Shown piece by piece: positions 42,274 to 51,082 of a DNA stretch of 64,000 nucleotides (the first letter of the stretch is position 1; each line of letters begins with the position of its first letter). Under the pieces are notes generated by a model. It saw only the letters and a list, made by a program, of their open reading frames with translations. It searched no databases and was not told the origin of the DNA. The DNA lies in assembly GCA_025359505.1 (NCBI GenBank), contig JANYHH010000038.1:1-64000 (forward strand), read 5' to 3'. The translations under genes were made by a program, and so were the position numbers. The DNA is from Deinococcales bacterium (GTDB lineage Bacteria; Deinococcota; Deinococci; Deinococcales; JAAFIG01).

Positions 42274-43152
42274 CTATTCGCTCCTCAGGGCGCGAGCTTG
42301 CAGCGCGGCGAAGGTGAACGCCACGGCCAGCACTAGTACGCTCAGCGCTGCGCCGTACCCGAACTCAAACTTCTCAAACGCGGTTTCGTACAAAAAATAC
42401 CCGAGCACTCGGGTGCTGCCGAACGGCCCGCCCCTCGTCAGCAGGAAGACGGCGGTGTAGCTTTGCAAGGCGTACAAACTGCCAATGACCCCCAAGAAAA
42501 TTAGGCTCGGGCGCAGCAGCGGCACGATGATTTGCCAGCGCACCTGAGATTCCGACGCGCCGTCTACTCTGGCTGCCTCGAGCACTTCGGACGGGATGCC
42601 CTTCAAGCCAGCGCTGACGACCAGCACGGCGTAACCGAGATGCTGCCAGATCGTGAACGCGGCGATCAGCACCAGCGCCGCCCACGCCTTGTCGCCCCAC
42701 GGCAGCGCCAGCACGCCGCCCGTCAATGTGGACAGCACGCCGTAATCTGGGGCGTAGAGCGTGTACCAACCGATGGCGCTCGCGCCGATCGTCCACAGGC
42801 CCGGTAGGAACAGCGCCGCTTTGACGATGCGCTCCAAGCGCGTGCCCTCGAGTTCAATCGCTGTGAGCGCGGATAAACCGACAAAGGCGGGCAGGGTCAG
42901 TGCAGCGAAGATCAGCGTTGTAATCAAGGAGCGCCCTAGATCGGGGTCGCTTAACAGATTGGCGTAATTGCCCAGCCCAACGCCTTGACCCGCGATCACG
43001 CCGTCCCATTTGAGAGTGCTGATCTGAAAAACCTGAATCAGTGGGTAGCCAACGAAGACTGCCAGCAGCAGCAAACTGGGGACTAGTCCCCACCAGCCCG
43101 GACTGAGCTTGAAGCGCGGCGCGACTCGAGGTGATGACGGTGTGGCGTTCAC
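42274..43152 (-). CDS. ABC transporter permease, carbohydrate type (MalF-like)
   Basis: 292 residues from a GTG at 43152 with AGGAAAAC upstream. Six membrane helices and the EAA loop EAARVDGASESQVRWQI mark it as the MalF-type partner. The substrate is unknown; no binding protein is seen. Follows a small exported protein gene at a distance of 31 bases. Confidence 0.9.
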   Translation of the reverse strand: MNATPSSPRVAPRFKLSPGWWGLVPSLLLLAVFVGYPLIQVFQISTLKWDGVIAGQGVGLGNYANLLSDPDLGRSLITTLIFAALTLPAFVGLSALTAIELEGTRLERIVKAALFLPGLWTIGASAIGWYTLYAPDYGVLSTLTGGVLALPWGDKAWAALVLIAAFTIWQHLGYAVLVVSAGLKGIPSEVLEAARVDGASESQVRWQIIVPLLRPSLIFLGVIGSLYALQSYTAVFLLTRGGPFGSTRVLGYFLYETAFEKFEFGYGAALSVLVLAVAFTFAALQARALRSE

Positions 43153-43183
43153 GTTTTCCTCGAGCGCGTTTGGGACAGTTGAC

Positions 43184-43753
43184 TCACAATGTGAATCGCA
43201 ACCCGAAATTGGCTCTGGCCCAACCGACCGTGTTGTAATCAACGCTCAGATCCAGCGCGAAGACATCGATGTAATAGCGCCCCGCGATGCCCAGATCAAA
43301 GCCGAACACACCGTTGGTCAGCGCCAGCAACGACGCGCTGAACGTCAAATACGCCGGCTCGAGGTTAACGGTCAGCATCGGGCCCAGCCCGATCTTGAAC
43401 GCGCTGACGCTCGAGCCGAGGCTGTACGCGCTGACATCCAGCCACAATCCAGCGGCGAATAATCCGCCGCTGAGCGACGGAAACAGCACGGCTTTGACCG
43501 TTGCGCCCGCGTCTACGCCGCCTGCGAACGACACGCCCGCTTTGGCGACGACGCTGGTGTCAATGAACGGCACGATGCTGAACGGCGTTTCAAAGCTCGC
43601 GCCCAAGCTGATGACGCTGGCTGGCTGGTACTGATAGCCGAAACTGACGCCGACCGCCGATTCGGACACGATGCCGAGCGGTGCGGCATCGGCGGGTGCA
43701 GTACTCAGCATGGCAGCCGTGACCAGTAAAAGCGGAAAAGCTCGAGTTCGCAT
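43184..43753 (-). CDS. Exported outer-membrane-beta-barrel-like protein
   Basis: 189 residues from the ATG at 43753, set by GGAGG. A signal peptide (FPLLLVTAAMLSTAPADA) is followed by alternating aromatic/glycine strands (VGVSFGYQYQPASVISLG, DLSVDYNTVGWARANFG) ending in FGLRFTL. This fits a small barrel in the outer membrane. No family name is given. A remnant of a similar protein's C-terminus lies just upstream at 43834-43932. Confidence 0.7.
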   Translation of the reverse strand: MRTRAFPLLLVTAAMLSTAPADAAPLGIVSESAVGVSFGYQYQPASVISLGASFETPFSIVPFIDTSVVAKAGVSFAGGVDAGATVKAVLFPSLSGGLFAAGLWLDVSAYSLGSSVSAFKIGLGPMLTVNLEPAYLTFSASLLALTNGVFGFDLGIAGRYYIDVFALDLSVDYNTVGWARANFGLRFTL

Positions 43754-44062
43754 GTTGATAACCTCCACGAAGCGTTTTGGCAGTATACGACTCGAGCCAC
43801 TAAGCTCAGGTCAGTGTTGTGTGAAGATCTGTTTTACAACTTGAAATTGACACCAATCGCGCGGCCGTAGTCATAACCCAAATCACCAAACCCGAACGGT
43901 CGCACTTTTAGGGCCTGTTGCACAAAGCTTGTTCACTTGTGCCCAGAAGCACAAGCTCGAAGGCGTGTGCTACACGCTCGAGATATTTTTTAGTTCATCA
44001 GCCGATCCATCTCGAGCCTACCCAGCGAGGCTGAGCGGCATCTGGCAGACTCGAGTCCATCC
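43754..44062. other. Spacer with decayed barrel gene
   Basis: No intact gene. On the reverse strand a 32-codon open stretch ends like an outer-membrane barrel (see next entry). A GGGCCTGTTGCACAAAG run at 43912-43928 resembles ends of some insertion sequences, but no transposase is seen. Confidence 0.4.
43834..43932 (-). pseudogene. Truncated C-terminus of an outer-membrane barrel protein
   Basis: Read in reverse, the stretch encodes LKVRPFGFGDLGYDYGRAIG followed by VNFKL and a stop at 43834. The alternating pattern and ending resemble barrel proteins such as the neighbour at 43184-43753. A stop codon lies immediately upstream (43933-43935), so only the tail remains. Confidence 0.45.
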
Positions 44063-44959
44063 TCAGGGTTCGGCGCGGCGACCCGTCAGGCGCGTGTACA
44101 GGCGCTTGTACCACGCGGGTCGGTAGTGCTGCACGAAGCTTTGGGTGGCTACGCGGCTGCCGACATCGTGCCCGAACAGTTCGGTCAGGTAGTAACGGTG
44201 ATCCATCATCCACAGGTACAGGTCAGCCTCGGTACGCAGTGGGAATTTATCCAGTGCGTGCGCCGAACGGATCTCCTCGATCATCCGCGTGTACAGCCGT
44301 TCAAACCAACTGGTCACGGCTTCGTCAAAGCCGATATCGCGCTTTAAATTCAAGCCCATGTAGTACTGGCGCTTGGCGATGTGATCCAGCAGCACATCGT
44401 AACGCCCCGGTGTGGTGAAGCGAATCTCAAAATGACCGGGGTGCAACTTGTCCAGCTTCGTGACCTCGAGAAACTGTGCGTACTCGCCTTTGATGATGAA
44501 ATCCTTGATTTCGTCACCCTTTTCGGGGGGAATGGCGACATCGAGTTCGATCACTTCGGCATCGATGAATTTTTGCCCGTCCATGTGGGCTACGGACACG
44601 CGGTGATTACCGTCTTTGACGAAAAACGTCTCACCAACTTTGTAAACCTGAATCGCTGGCAACTCTTTGCCGTCCAGCTTCAAGCGGCGGATGTTGCTCC
44701 AACGCTCGCTCAAATGCTCAGACCTAGGCAGGAACGCGTCGTCGAAATCGCGGTAACGATCCACCGATCCGATGATCTTATCGACGCTGATGACCTGCAA
44801 GCCGACGTAACGCTCGCCAGTCGGATGCAGGTGCTTGACCGCATCGAAGGGCAGTAAATCGTTCTCCTCGCCGCGCAGCCACGCCAAGATATCGTGAAAC
44901 CACGCTTTACGCATCGCGGATTTCAAATCGAACTCGGCTTGAGATTTATTCCAGTTCAT
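44063..44959 (-). CDS. ParB-like (DUF4032-type) protein
   Basis: 298 residues. A region around 105-125 (VGETFFVKDGNHRVSVAHMD) carries the GNHR signature of the ParB/sulfiredoxin fold. The rest is mainly helical, with an acidic N-terminal part (AWLRGEENDLLPFDAVKHL) and a C-terminal WMMDHRYYLTELFGHDVG. Proteins of this type are of unknown function; some couple to universal stress domains. The ATG is well placed. It stands alone, 166 bases from trmL. Confidence 0.75.
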   Translation of the reverse strand: MNWNKSQAEFDLKSAMRKAWFHDILAWLRGEENDLLPFDAVKHLHPTGERYVGLQVISVDKIIGSVDRYRDFDDAFLPRSEHLSERWSNIRRLKLDGKELPAIQVYKVGETFFVKDGNHRVSVAHMDGQKFIDAEVIELDVAIPPEKGDEIKDFIIKGEYAQFLEVTKLDKLHPGHFEIRFTTPGRYDVLLDHIAKRQYYMGLNLKRDIGFDEAVTSWFERLYTRMIEEIRSAHALDKFPLRTEADLYLWMMDHRYYLTELFGHDVGSRVATQSFVQHYRPAWYKRLYTRLTGRRAEP

Positions 44960-45124
44960 AAGCCCACCCGCAGTACGTCAGGCATCTGCTCTCGAGCCTG
45001 CCCGCGAAAACAGGTTACACCGCTGACCGTGAAGCGAGATCAGCTCACGGTCAGAACGCCTTGAGCACGCGTTCATCTACGCCTCGAGCGACGCCGCTCC
45101 TGCTGGCTCGAGAGACGGTATTGT

Positions 45125-45613
45125 ATGGACGCCGTGCTAAAAATCGTCTTGTATCAGCCCTTGAACCCACACAACACCGGCGCGATTGCCCGTACCTGCG
45201 CGATGCTCGGTAGTGAGCTGCATCTGGTGCGACCGCTTGGGTTTGACTTGCCAAACCGCGATTTGCGCCGCGCCAGCATGGATTACATCTTGGACACGAA
45301 CGTCAGCGTGCACGAGTCATGGGATCATTTCAAAGCCAGCCTGTCCCCCGCTGCGCGGCTGTGGTTGTTCACCGACGCGGCGCAGCAAACCTACACCGAA
45401 GTCGCGTATATCAGCGACGATTACCTCGTCTTCGGGCGCGAGAGCGACGGCATTCCCGCGCAGATTCTGAGCGCACACCCGTGCGTCAGCATCCCAATGC
45501 GCGGCGCGAGCGGCGGCCCACGCACCGATCACCGCTTTCACAGTTTGAATGTATCGGTGAGCGCCGCGATTGCGCTCTCAGAAGCGCTGCGGCAAATTCA
45601 CAGCGTTTCTTGA
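45125..45613 (+). CDS. trmL: tRNA (cytidine/uridine-2'-O-)-methyltransferase TrmL
   Basis: 162 residues, SPOUT fold. The trefoil-knot motifs are clear: LYQPLNPHNTGAIARTCAML at the start, VFGRESDGIP in the middle and SLNVSVSAAIALSEALRQ at the end. TrmL methylates the wobble base 34 of tRNA-Leu. The 3' end overlaps the convergent phosphoesterase by 16 bases. Confidence 0.93.
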   Translation: MDAVLKIVLYQPLNPHNTGAIARTCAMLGSELHLVRPLGFDLPNRDLRRASMDYILDTNVSVHESWDHFKASLSPAARLWLFTDAAQQTYTEVAYISDDYLVFGRESDGIPAQILSAHPCVSIPMRGASGGPRTDHRFHSLNVSVSAAIALSEALRQIHSVS

Positions 45614-46269
45614 AGCCCTTGGGCACGCACAGGCAACTCGAGCAATACATAGCCATAAGCGTTGACGACTCGAGTGCCGGCTGGCGTGGTGTACTCGACG
45701 CGTCGCCCCTCGTAATTGTGAACGTGGCCGTGCACCAGCAGCGGCGGCGCGTGACGATCCATGAATCGACCGATTTGCTTGCACGGCCGATGCGCGAAAT
45801 CCGTGCCCGCGTGCGGCCCGGGGGGCGGCGCGTGCGTCAAAAAAATGTCGATGTCGCGCCCCGTGCGGATTTTGCGCCACCAGAGCTGCGGCTCGAGCCG
45901 TGCCAAAGCGACTTGGGTTTCAAAGCCCGTGTACTGGCCTTCGGTCGCCTCGTTGTACCTTGGAGCGCCGCCCCAACCGACGATTCGTAAACCGGCCGCT
46001 TCGACGATTCGCCCGTGCGCTGCAATCGCGCCGCCCGGCGGCGTGAGATTCCCGAGGTAATCCTTGACTTTTTCCTCGCCGTGGTTGCCATGCACCCAAA
46101 CGACGGGGCAGGTGACTTTTGTCGCCAGAAACTCAATGTAGTAACCCGGTAAATCGCCAGCGCACAGCACCAAATCAATCTTACCCAGTCCCTTGGGGAA
46201 GGTCTCGCGGTAAATGTACGGGCTGATCGCGTCCGCCACCGCTAGGATTCGTTTGACTGCTGACTCCAC
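45598..46269 (-). CDS. Metallophosphoesterase (calcineurin-like)
   Basis: About 223 residues from a GTG at 46269 with uncertain start. Motifs: LCAGDLPG, WVHGNHGEE, LTHAPPPG and LVHGHVHN. The first motif of the family, D-x-H, reads VADAIS here, so the His is replaced. That is known in some families but may reduce activity. The 305-base spacer upstream holds no clear gene. The substrate is unknown. Confidence 0.8.
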   Translation of the reverse strand: MESAVKRILAVADAISPYIYRETFPKGLGKIDLVLCAGDLPGYYIEFLATKVTCPVVWVHGNHGEEKVKDYLGNLTPPGGAIAAHGRIVEAAGLRIVGWGGAPRYNEATEGQYTGFETQVALARLEPQLWWRKIRTGRDIDIFLTHAPPPGPHAGTDFAHRPCKQIGRFMDRHAPPLLVHGHVHNYEGRRVEYTTPAGTRVVNAYGYVLLELPVRAQGLQETL

Positions 46270-46574
46270 CCGCACCGCCCTCGCTGACCAGATTGTTTTC
46301 GCGTGCTCCCGAGTATGACATGCTGCCCATGGCCGCGTGAAAGCGCGAGTTGCAATTGCGTGAAGCGGCGTGGACTCGAGCCAATTCACACGGTCGCTGA
46401 GCTGGTCAGGCTCGAGTTTCAGGCTGAGTCCGCGTTGCGATTGTCCTGTGCGGGGGTTGAGTTTGCCCTCGAATCAGACACCGAGCGCTGACTTGCTGCT
46501 CGCATGGCTCGAGGGTGAATGGGGAAGTTGTCATGAACAGGGAGTTTCGCGCCGAACATCAAGTGAACGCTGGT

Positions 46575-47474
46575 TCAAACCGCCGTCCACAGCAGGCGAT
46601 TGCGCGTCAATTTGAGTTGCACCAGCCCGCGCTCCTCCAAATCTGTCAGGTGCGCCAGCACCGCCGTTTGATTGAGCACGTAACGCGTCAAATCTGTGAT
46701 CGTCACCTCGAGCATCGCGCAGACCCGCTCGAGCACCTCCGGCAGCGTCGCGGCTTCACCGCAGGCGATCAGCACAGCGCTGGAGGCTCGCTCGAGCGCC
46801 GCGAGGTTCGCGTCGCACAAGTTGTCCACGTCGCCCGTCGGCTCGCCGTGACCGGGCACAACCACTCGAGCCTTATTCGAGCGCACGGTCTCGATTGCCT
46901 CGCGGACGTGCTGCACGTCGACCATGAATTGCAGCGGGTATTTTTGCAGAATCACCGCGCCGAAGACCGCATCGGTCGCAAACAATACGTCCCTGACTCG
47001 CACCGCGAACTGAATGTGGGCGTGACCGCTGACATCCAGCAGCTCGAGCGCGACCCCAGCGATCTCGCGCAGCCCGGCTTCGTTGAGTATTTTCGTGCCG
47101 CTGGCCGGGGCGAGCAACCACTTGTTTTGCAAGGCCACGGGCGGCCGCGCCCCGTTCCACAAGGTGATCGGCTCGAGGATCGGGTAGCGCAGAATCGCCT
47201 CTTCAAAAATCGGGCTGTAGGCTGGAATCCCCAGCGCTTCCTGCAAATACGCGTTGCCGCCGTAGTGATCGGCGTGCGAGTGCGTATTGACAATCGCCAC
47301 CGGCTCGAGGTGGGCAGCGCGGCAGGCTTTGAGGATGCGCTTGGCGTGGTCTTTGTCCGCGCCAGAGTCGATCAGCACGCAGCCGCCACTGCCAGTTCCG
47401 ACGACGCCGACGTTAACCGCGCCGGGCAGGTAATGAATGCCAGTTGAAAGTGTGACGAGTTGAGCGGATGCCAT
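46575..47474 (-). CDS. Metallo-beta-lactamase fold hydrolase
   Basis: 299 residues. The zinc motif THSHADHYGG is present, then DVSGHAHIQF, ATDAVFGAV and the C-terminal PGHGEP. The last 60 residues (TITDLTRYVLNQTAVLAHL, ending RLLWTAV) look like a winged helix, probably involved in dimerisation. The fold fits glyoxalase II-like or quorum-type hydrolases; the substrate cannot be told. It is separate from its neighbours. Confidence 0.9.
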   Translation of the reverse strand: MASAQLVTLSTGIHYLPGAVNVGVVGTGSGGCVLIDSGADKDHAKRILKACRAAHLEPVAIVNTHSHADHYGGNAYLQEALGIPAYSPIFEEAILRYPILEPITLWNGARPPVALQNKWLLAPASGTKILNEAGLREIAGVALELLDVSGHAHIQFAVRVRDVLFATDAVFGAVILQKYPLQFMVDVQHVREAIETVRSNKARVVVPGHGEPTGDVDNLCDANLAALERASSAVLIACGEAATLPEVLERVCAMLEVTITDLTRYVLNQTAVLAHLTDLEERGLVQLKLTRNRLLWTAV

Positions 47475-47686
47475 ACGATGCAGATTACCGAGTTTGCCTC
47501 GCAGGCCAGTGTGTCAACGGGTTAAGAGATGACGCTGCAATCGTTTGCCGCTTGAGCGTCGCATTCATGGTCTCGAGCGTGGCGCTGATTTTGAAGCACT
47601 CGATTTCGAACCGCGCCCCGAGCTTCAGTGCTGCCAACGAACTCGGCTCGAGCGCGAAACGGTCGTTCCGCACGCCGATGCTCGAG

Positions 47687-49366
47687 TCAAGGTAGGCAGG
47701 TCAGTTTTGGTTCACCATTCCACGTGCGGGCGTAACGCTGCGCGGCCAGCGCCAAGAAATCCTCGATGCTGAAACCGAGCGGCTGATCCGCACGGTGCTT
47801 CGCGGCTGCTCGAGCGATAATCGCCTCGAGCTGATCTGGCAGCGGCAGATTCGGTGAGGGCGTCCCCCACCAGTTCAGGCGTTCGTTGTACACCCAGACG
47901 TACTTGTCGCTGGTCTTGAGTGCCTGATACGTGTGATGCTCCAATACGAGTTGACGCTCGTTCGCATCGCGCAAGTGGCAACCGAGCAAGCCGTTAGCGT
48001 TTTGCGCGTTGTAGGTTCCGAGCAGCCCATCAACGAAGACTGCCTGCGACGTTTTGACTTGTGTATCGTATTTGAAGCGGTTTTCGGGTGAGACGAGCGC
48101 TCGAGCCGCGTTTTTGAAGTCTTTGAACCCACCGAACTCCTGCGCGTTTGGCAAGTAGTAATAATACGAAGGTTCGTTGCCGTCGATCAGTTCGGCTTTT
48201 GCGCCAATCACGTCCAGCATCCCGTCGATGAACGCACCAAGCAGCGCCCACTCGACTTGCTCGAGGGTTCGCCCCTGCTCGAGCTGCTGTTTTAGGTACG
48301 TCACCCCAAACAACGTCAGAATTTTCACGTCGGGCAGCTCGAGCTGAATCGCGTCCAGAAACGCCGCCCCGCGCTGGCGCACCTTGGCTCGCACGGCGGC
48401 GAAACTCTGGTTTGGGTAGCGGGCTGCGCTGTACGACCACGGGTTCGTGCCGTAAGGTTCTGGATCGAAGAAGAAGCCCTTCACACCGCCCGCCTTGGCT
48501 GTTTTGGCGAAGTTGCTGGCGTTCGTCAGGGTCGCTGCCCAGTCCGCATCATTAAACCAACTCCAATTCGCCTCGCTGGCCGCCCAGATGCTGATGAAGT
48601 TCTGGTTGAGCTTGGAAATTTTCATCGCGCTCAAATCGCTTCGGTCAGCCGCGAATGCGCTTGGCGGGTACGGCGTTTTGTTAAAAATCGTTTTGCCCGC
48701 GTTCAAATGCATCACCACGCCGTCAAAAGGACGTCGCTCCATCTGAGCGATGTTGGCCCGTAGAAAATCGGGGGTCGGTGAATCCCAACCGAGTTCGATC
48801 AGTTTCTTGCCCGTCGCTGCTGGAACAGGTGCTGGTGGCGAGGCGGAAAGTGCGAACAGCCCCGCCGTGGGAATCACTTGCCGCATCAAGTCAGGCCCGC
48901 TCCACTCAAGCTTCAAACTCGCCTGACCATCGCTTTCAAAATACTCGAGGCTGATCGCCACGCGTTGGTTTGCCCTCAATGTGACTGTGCCGCTCGAGGT
49001 GCGGGCCGTGTGATGCGAAAAATCATCCAGCACGCGCTCAGCCCCCACGCTCAGGCGCACGCCGTCATCAGCCGTCGCGTAGAACGTGTACCTTCCAGCG
49101 GTCGGAGCGCTCAGCTCACCGCTGTACCGCGCAGTGAACGCATCTGCGGCGATGCCGCTGGCGGGCGCACCAAGTCCCCAATCGAAATCGATGCGCGGCT
49201 CGAGGCGGGTCACGGCGGGGCCAGCGAACTCGAGGTTACTGAAGTACGCCCCCGTCAGTCCCGTGCCGATCTCGGCGCTCGGCCCGACACCTTGGTCGAG
49301 GTTGCTCGCGCAGGCCGCTAAAAATAAGACTCCAGTGAAAGTCAAAAACAGAATTTGATGACGCAT
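47687..49366 (-). CDS. Lipoprotein with PA14 domain and glycoside-hydrolase-like barrel
   Basis: 559 residues. Lipobox LAAC (MRHQILFLTFTGVLFLAAC) is followed by a PA14 domain (about 35-170; GAYFSNLEFAGPAV, FYATADDGVRLSVG, LEYFESDGQASLKLEWSG) that binds glycans in other proteins. The remainder (about 185-559) looks like a TIM-barrel carbohydrate-active enzyme with DGVVMHLNAG and FFFDPEPYGT. The catalytic residues are not identified. Surface-anchored polysaccharide breakdown is a plausible role (inference). Confidence 0.75.
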   Translation of the reverse strand: MRHQILFLTFTGVLFLAACASNLDQGVGPSAEIGTGLTGAYFSNLEFAGPAVTRLEPRIDFDWGLGAPASGIAADAFTARYSGELSAPTAGRYTFYATADDGVRLSVGAERVLDDFSHHTARTSSGTVTLRANQRVAISLEYFESDGQASLKLEWSGPDLMRQVIPTAGLFALSASPPAPVPAATGKKLIELGWDSPTPDFLRANIAQMERRPFDGVVMHLNAGKTIFNKTPYPPSAFAADRSDLSAMKISKLNQNFISIWAASEANWSWFNDADWAATLTNASNFAKTAKAGGVKGFFFDPEPYGTNPWSYSAARYPNQSFAAVRAKVRQRGAAFLDAIQLELPDVKILTLFGVTYLKQQLEQGRTLEQVEWALLGAFIDGMLDVIGAKAELIDGNEPSYYYYLPNAQEFGGFKDFKNAARALVSPENRFKYDTQVKTSQAVFVDGLLGTYNAQNANGLLGCHLRDANERQLVLEHHTYQALKTSDKYVWVYNERLNWWGTPSPNLPLPDQLEAIIARAAAKHRADQPLGFSIEDFLALAAQRYARTWNGEPKLTCLP

Positions 49367-49660
49367 CTGACCTCCATGACCTCAATCAGCGAGTCGCATT
49401 TGAGCACGAGCGCGTGAGATTGCAAAGTTCGCCTCCAGCCTGCATCAGATCGCAGTCTTTTAAGTTTAAGTCGTCGATTGCGATATCTTCAACTCAATCT
49501 TGCGATGGTCGTCCTTGCTCGAGAGGCTTAGCTCAAGTCGCAACGCTCGAGTGATACTTCAGTGGCTCGAGAAGATTCGAGGCTGTTCATCCCCAAGCTA
49601 AGCAGCAGAAGTCCTTGATTGGAAGCCTGTTAAACCACGAGCACTGGTACGCTACCCAGC

Positions 49661-50431
49661 ATGAGCATCGAAGGCGCGGGCGGGCGGCACATCATCATCA
49701 CCGGAGCCTCGAGCGGCATTGGTGAAGCGACCGCTCGAGCGCTGGCGCAGGCTGGGCATCGGCTGGTGTTGGCGGCGCGGCGCAAGGAACTGCTGGATGC
49801 TTTGGTGACGGACTTGAACCCGAGCGGTAAGCGCGTGATCGGCGTGGTTTGCGATGTCACGAAGCCCGATGATCTGGCGGCGCTGGTCACGCGGGCCCGC
49901 GCCGAGTTCGGTGCGGTGCAGGTGCTCATCAACAACGCGGGCGTGGATTCTGGCGGGCAGAAATGGTGGCTCGAGGGTGCAGAAGAGGTAGAGAAAGTCA
50001 TGGCGACCAATGTCACGGCTGTTTTTCACTTGACGCGGCTGGTGCTGCCAGAGATGCTGGAGAATCGCAACGGTCACGTCATCAACATCGGCAGCGTCGC
50101 TGGGCGTCTGGCGGTCAGTAGCTTGTACAGCGCCAGTAAATTCGCGGTGCGGGGCATGAGCTTATCGCTCCGCCGCGAGCTGCTGGGGACTGGTGTCAAC
50201 GTCTCCTTGGTCGCGCCGGGCTTCATTCGCACGGCGATGACCGCCAAGGGCGGCAAGCGCCCCTTGCCGATGCCGGGCCCCGAGGTGATCGCCAATGCGA
50301 TTCTGGGTTTGCTCGAGCACTCCCGCCCTGAAGTGATCGTGCCCAGCTATTACCGCCTGCTGTGCTGGCTCGAGACGCTGATTCCCGCCTTGGGCGACGC
50401 GCTCGTGCAGCGCTCGTGGAAAAAAGACTGA
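49661..50431 (+). CDS. Short-chain dehydrogenase/reductase
   Basis: 256 residues. Rossmann motif GASSGIGEATA, NNAG, catalytic Ser in INIGSVAGRL and YSASK (Y-x3-K) are in order. Substrate unknown. No clear ribosome site. About 170 bases separate it from the HU gene. Confidence 0.93.
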   Translation: MSIEGAGGRHIIITGASSGIGEATARALAQAGHRLVLAARRKELLDALVTDLNPSGKRVIGVVCDVTKPDDLAALVTRARAEFGAVQVLINNAGVDSGGQKWWLEGAEEVEKVMATNVTAVFHLTRLVLPEMLENRNGHVINIGSVAGRLAVSSLYSASKFAVRGMSLSLRRELLGTGVNVSLVAPGFIRTAMTAKGGKRPLPMPGPEVIANAILGLLEHSRPEVIVPSYYRLLCWLETLIPALGDALVQRSWKKD

Positions 50432-50602
50432 GGCATGGCGAGAACATCGTGTGCCACGCTACTTTGAGCGGTCAGTGGATATTGCGCTGCACGCGTAAGG
50501 CGTGCTACTTTGCGTCACAGGCGCAGTTTTTAACCACAGTACCGACGAGCACGGGACTATCGTCACTGGAACATTTGCAATGCGCCAACCACAAGGAGCT
50601 GT

Positions 50603-50908
50603 ATGGCTAAGAAAACCGTGAAGAAGACCCTGACCAAATCCGACCTGATCGATGTCCTCGCGGACAAAACCCAAGCCAAGAAAAAAGATGTCAAAACGAT
50701 GATCGACAGCTTCATCAATGAGGTCGCCGGAGCGCTGGGCAAAGGTGGCAAGGTGCAGATCACGGGCTTCGGTACGTTTGAAGTCCGCAGCCGCAAGGCA
50801 CGCAGCGGCGTCAAGCCCGGCACGACCACCAAGATCAAAATTCCAGCCAGCAAGTACCCAGCCTTCAAGCCCGGTAAAGCGCTGAAAGATCAAGTCAAAG
50901 CCAAGTAA
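50603..50908 (+). CDS. HU-family DNA-binding protein
   Basis: 101 residues, ATG behind AAGGAG. A Lys-rich N-terminus (MAKKTVKKTLTKSDLIDVLA) precedes the HU fold with GFGTFEVRSRKAR and the DNA-binding beta arm. The pattern KNPQT of classical HU is replaced by RKARSGVKPGTTTKIK. It compacts and bends DNA. Its transcript probably runs into a cascade of hairpins (50920-51031) and a terminator. Confidence 0.95.
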   Translation: MAKKTVKKTLTKSDLIDVLADKTQAKKKDVKTMIDSFINEVAGALGKGGKVQITGFGTFEVRSRKARSGVKPGTTTKIKIPASKYPAFKPGKALKDQVKAK

Positions 50909-50919
50909 TACGAATTCCG

Positions 50920-51031
50920 GAAAATTCTTTGAAGAATTTTCTGCCCTAGAGGGCATAGGAACAGATACGGATTCCGTGCTGAATGCAATTTATTCGCAAG
51001 AATAAATGAAGTGATTAAACGGAATCCGTAT
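50920..51031 (+). repeat. Cascade of four inverted repeats after HU
   Basis: GAAAATTCTT/AAGAATTTTC (50920-50941), TGCCCT/AGGGCA (50942-50955), then 13-base arms ATACGGATTCCGT (50965-50977) and ACGGAATCCGTAT (51019-51031) that enclose a further 8-base hairpin, ATTTATTC-GCAA-GAATAAAT (50988-51007), with a GNRA-type tetraloop. All would be transcribed with HU, ahead of the terminator. Confidence 0.85.
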
Positions 51032-51050
51032 AATGACCTCTCGAGCAGCA

Positions 51051-51082
51051 ACGGGTGAGGCTACTTGGCTTCGCCCGTTTTT
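51051..51082 (+). terminator. Rho-independent terminator after the HU hairpins
   Basis: CGGGTGAGGC (51052-51061) pairs with GCTTCGCCCG (51068-51077), using two wobble pairs, and is followed by TTTTT. Confidence 0.75.

Noticed and set aside
43912-43960. Insertion-sequence end
   Set aside because: A run similar to some IS termini is present, but no matching second end or transposase was found.
46370-47447. Forward open frames under the metallo-beta-lactamase gene
   Set aside because: Arg/His-rich composition and codon-aligned antisense position show they are shadows.
47485-47673. Small reverse-strand frame between MBL and PA14 genes
   Set aside because: The 62-residue frame has no ribosome site and no recognisable pattern.
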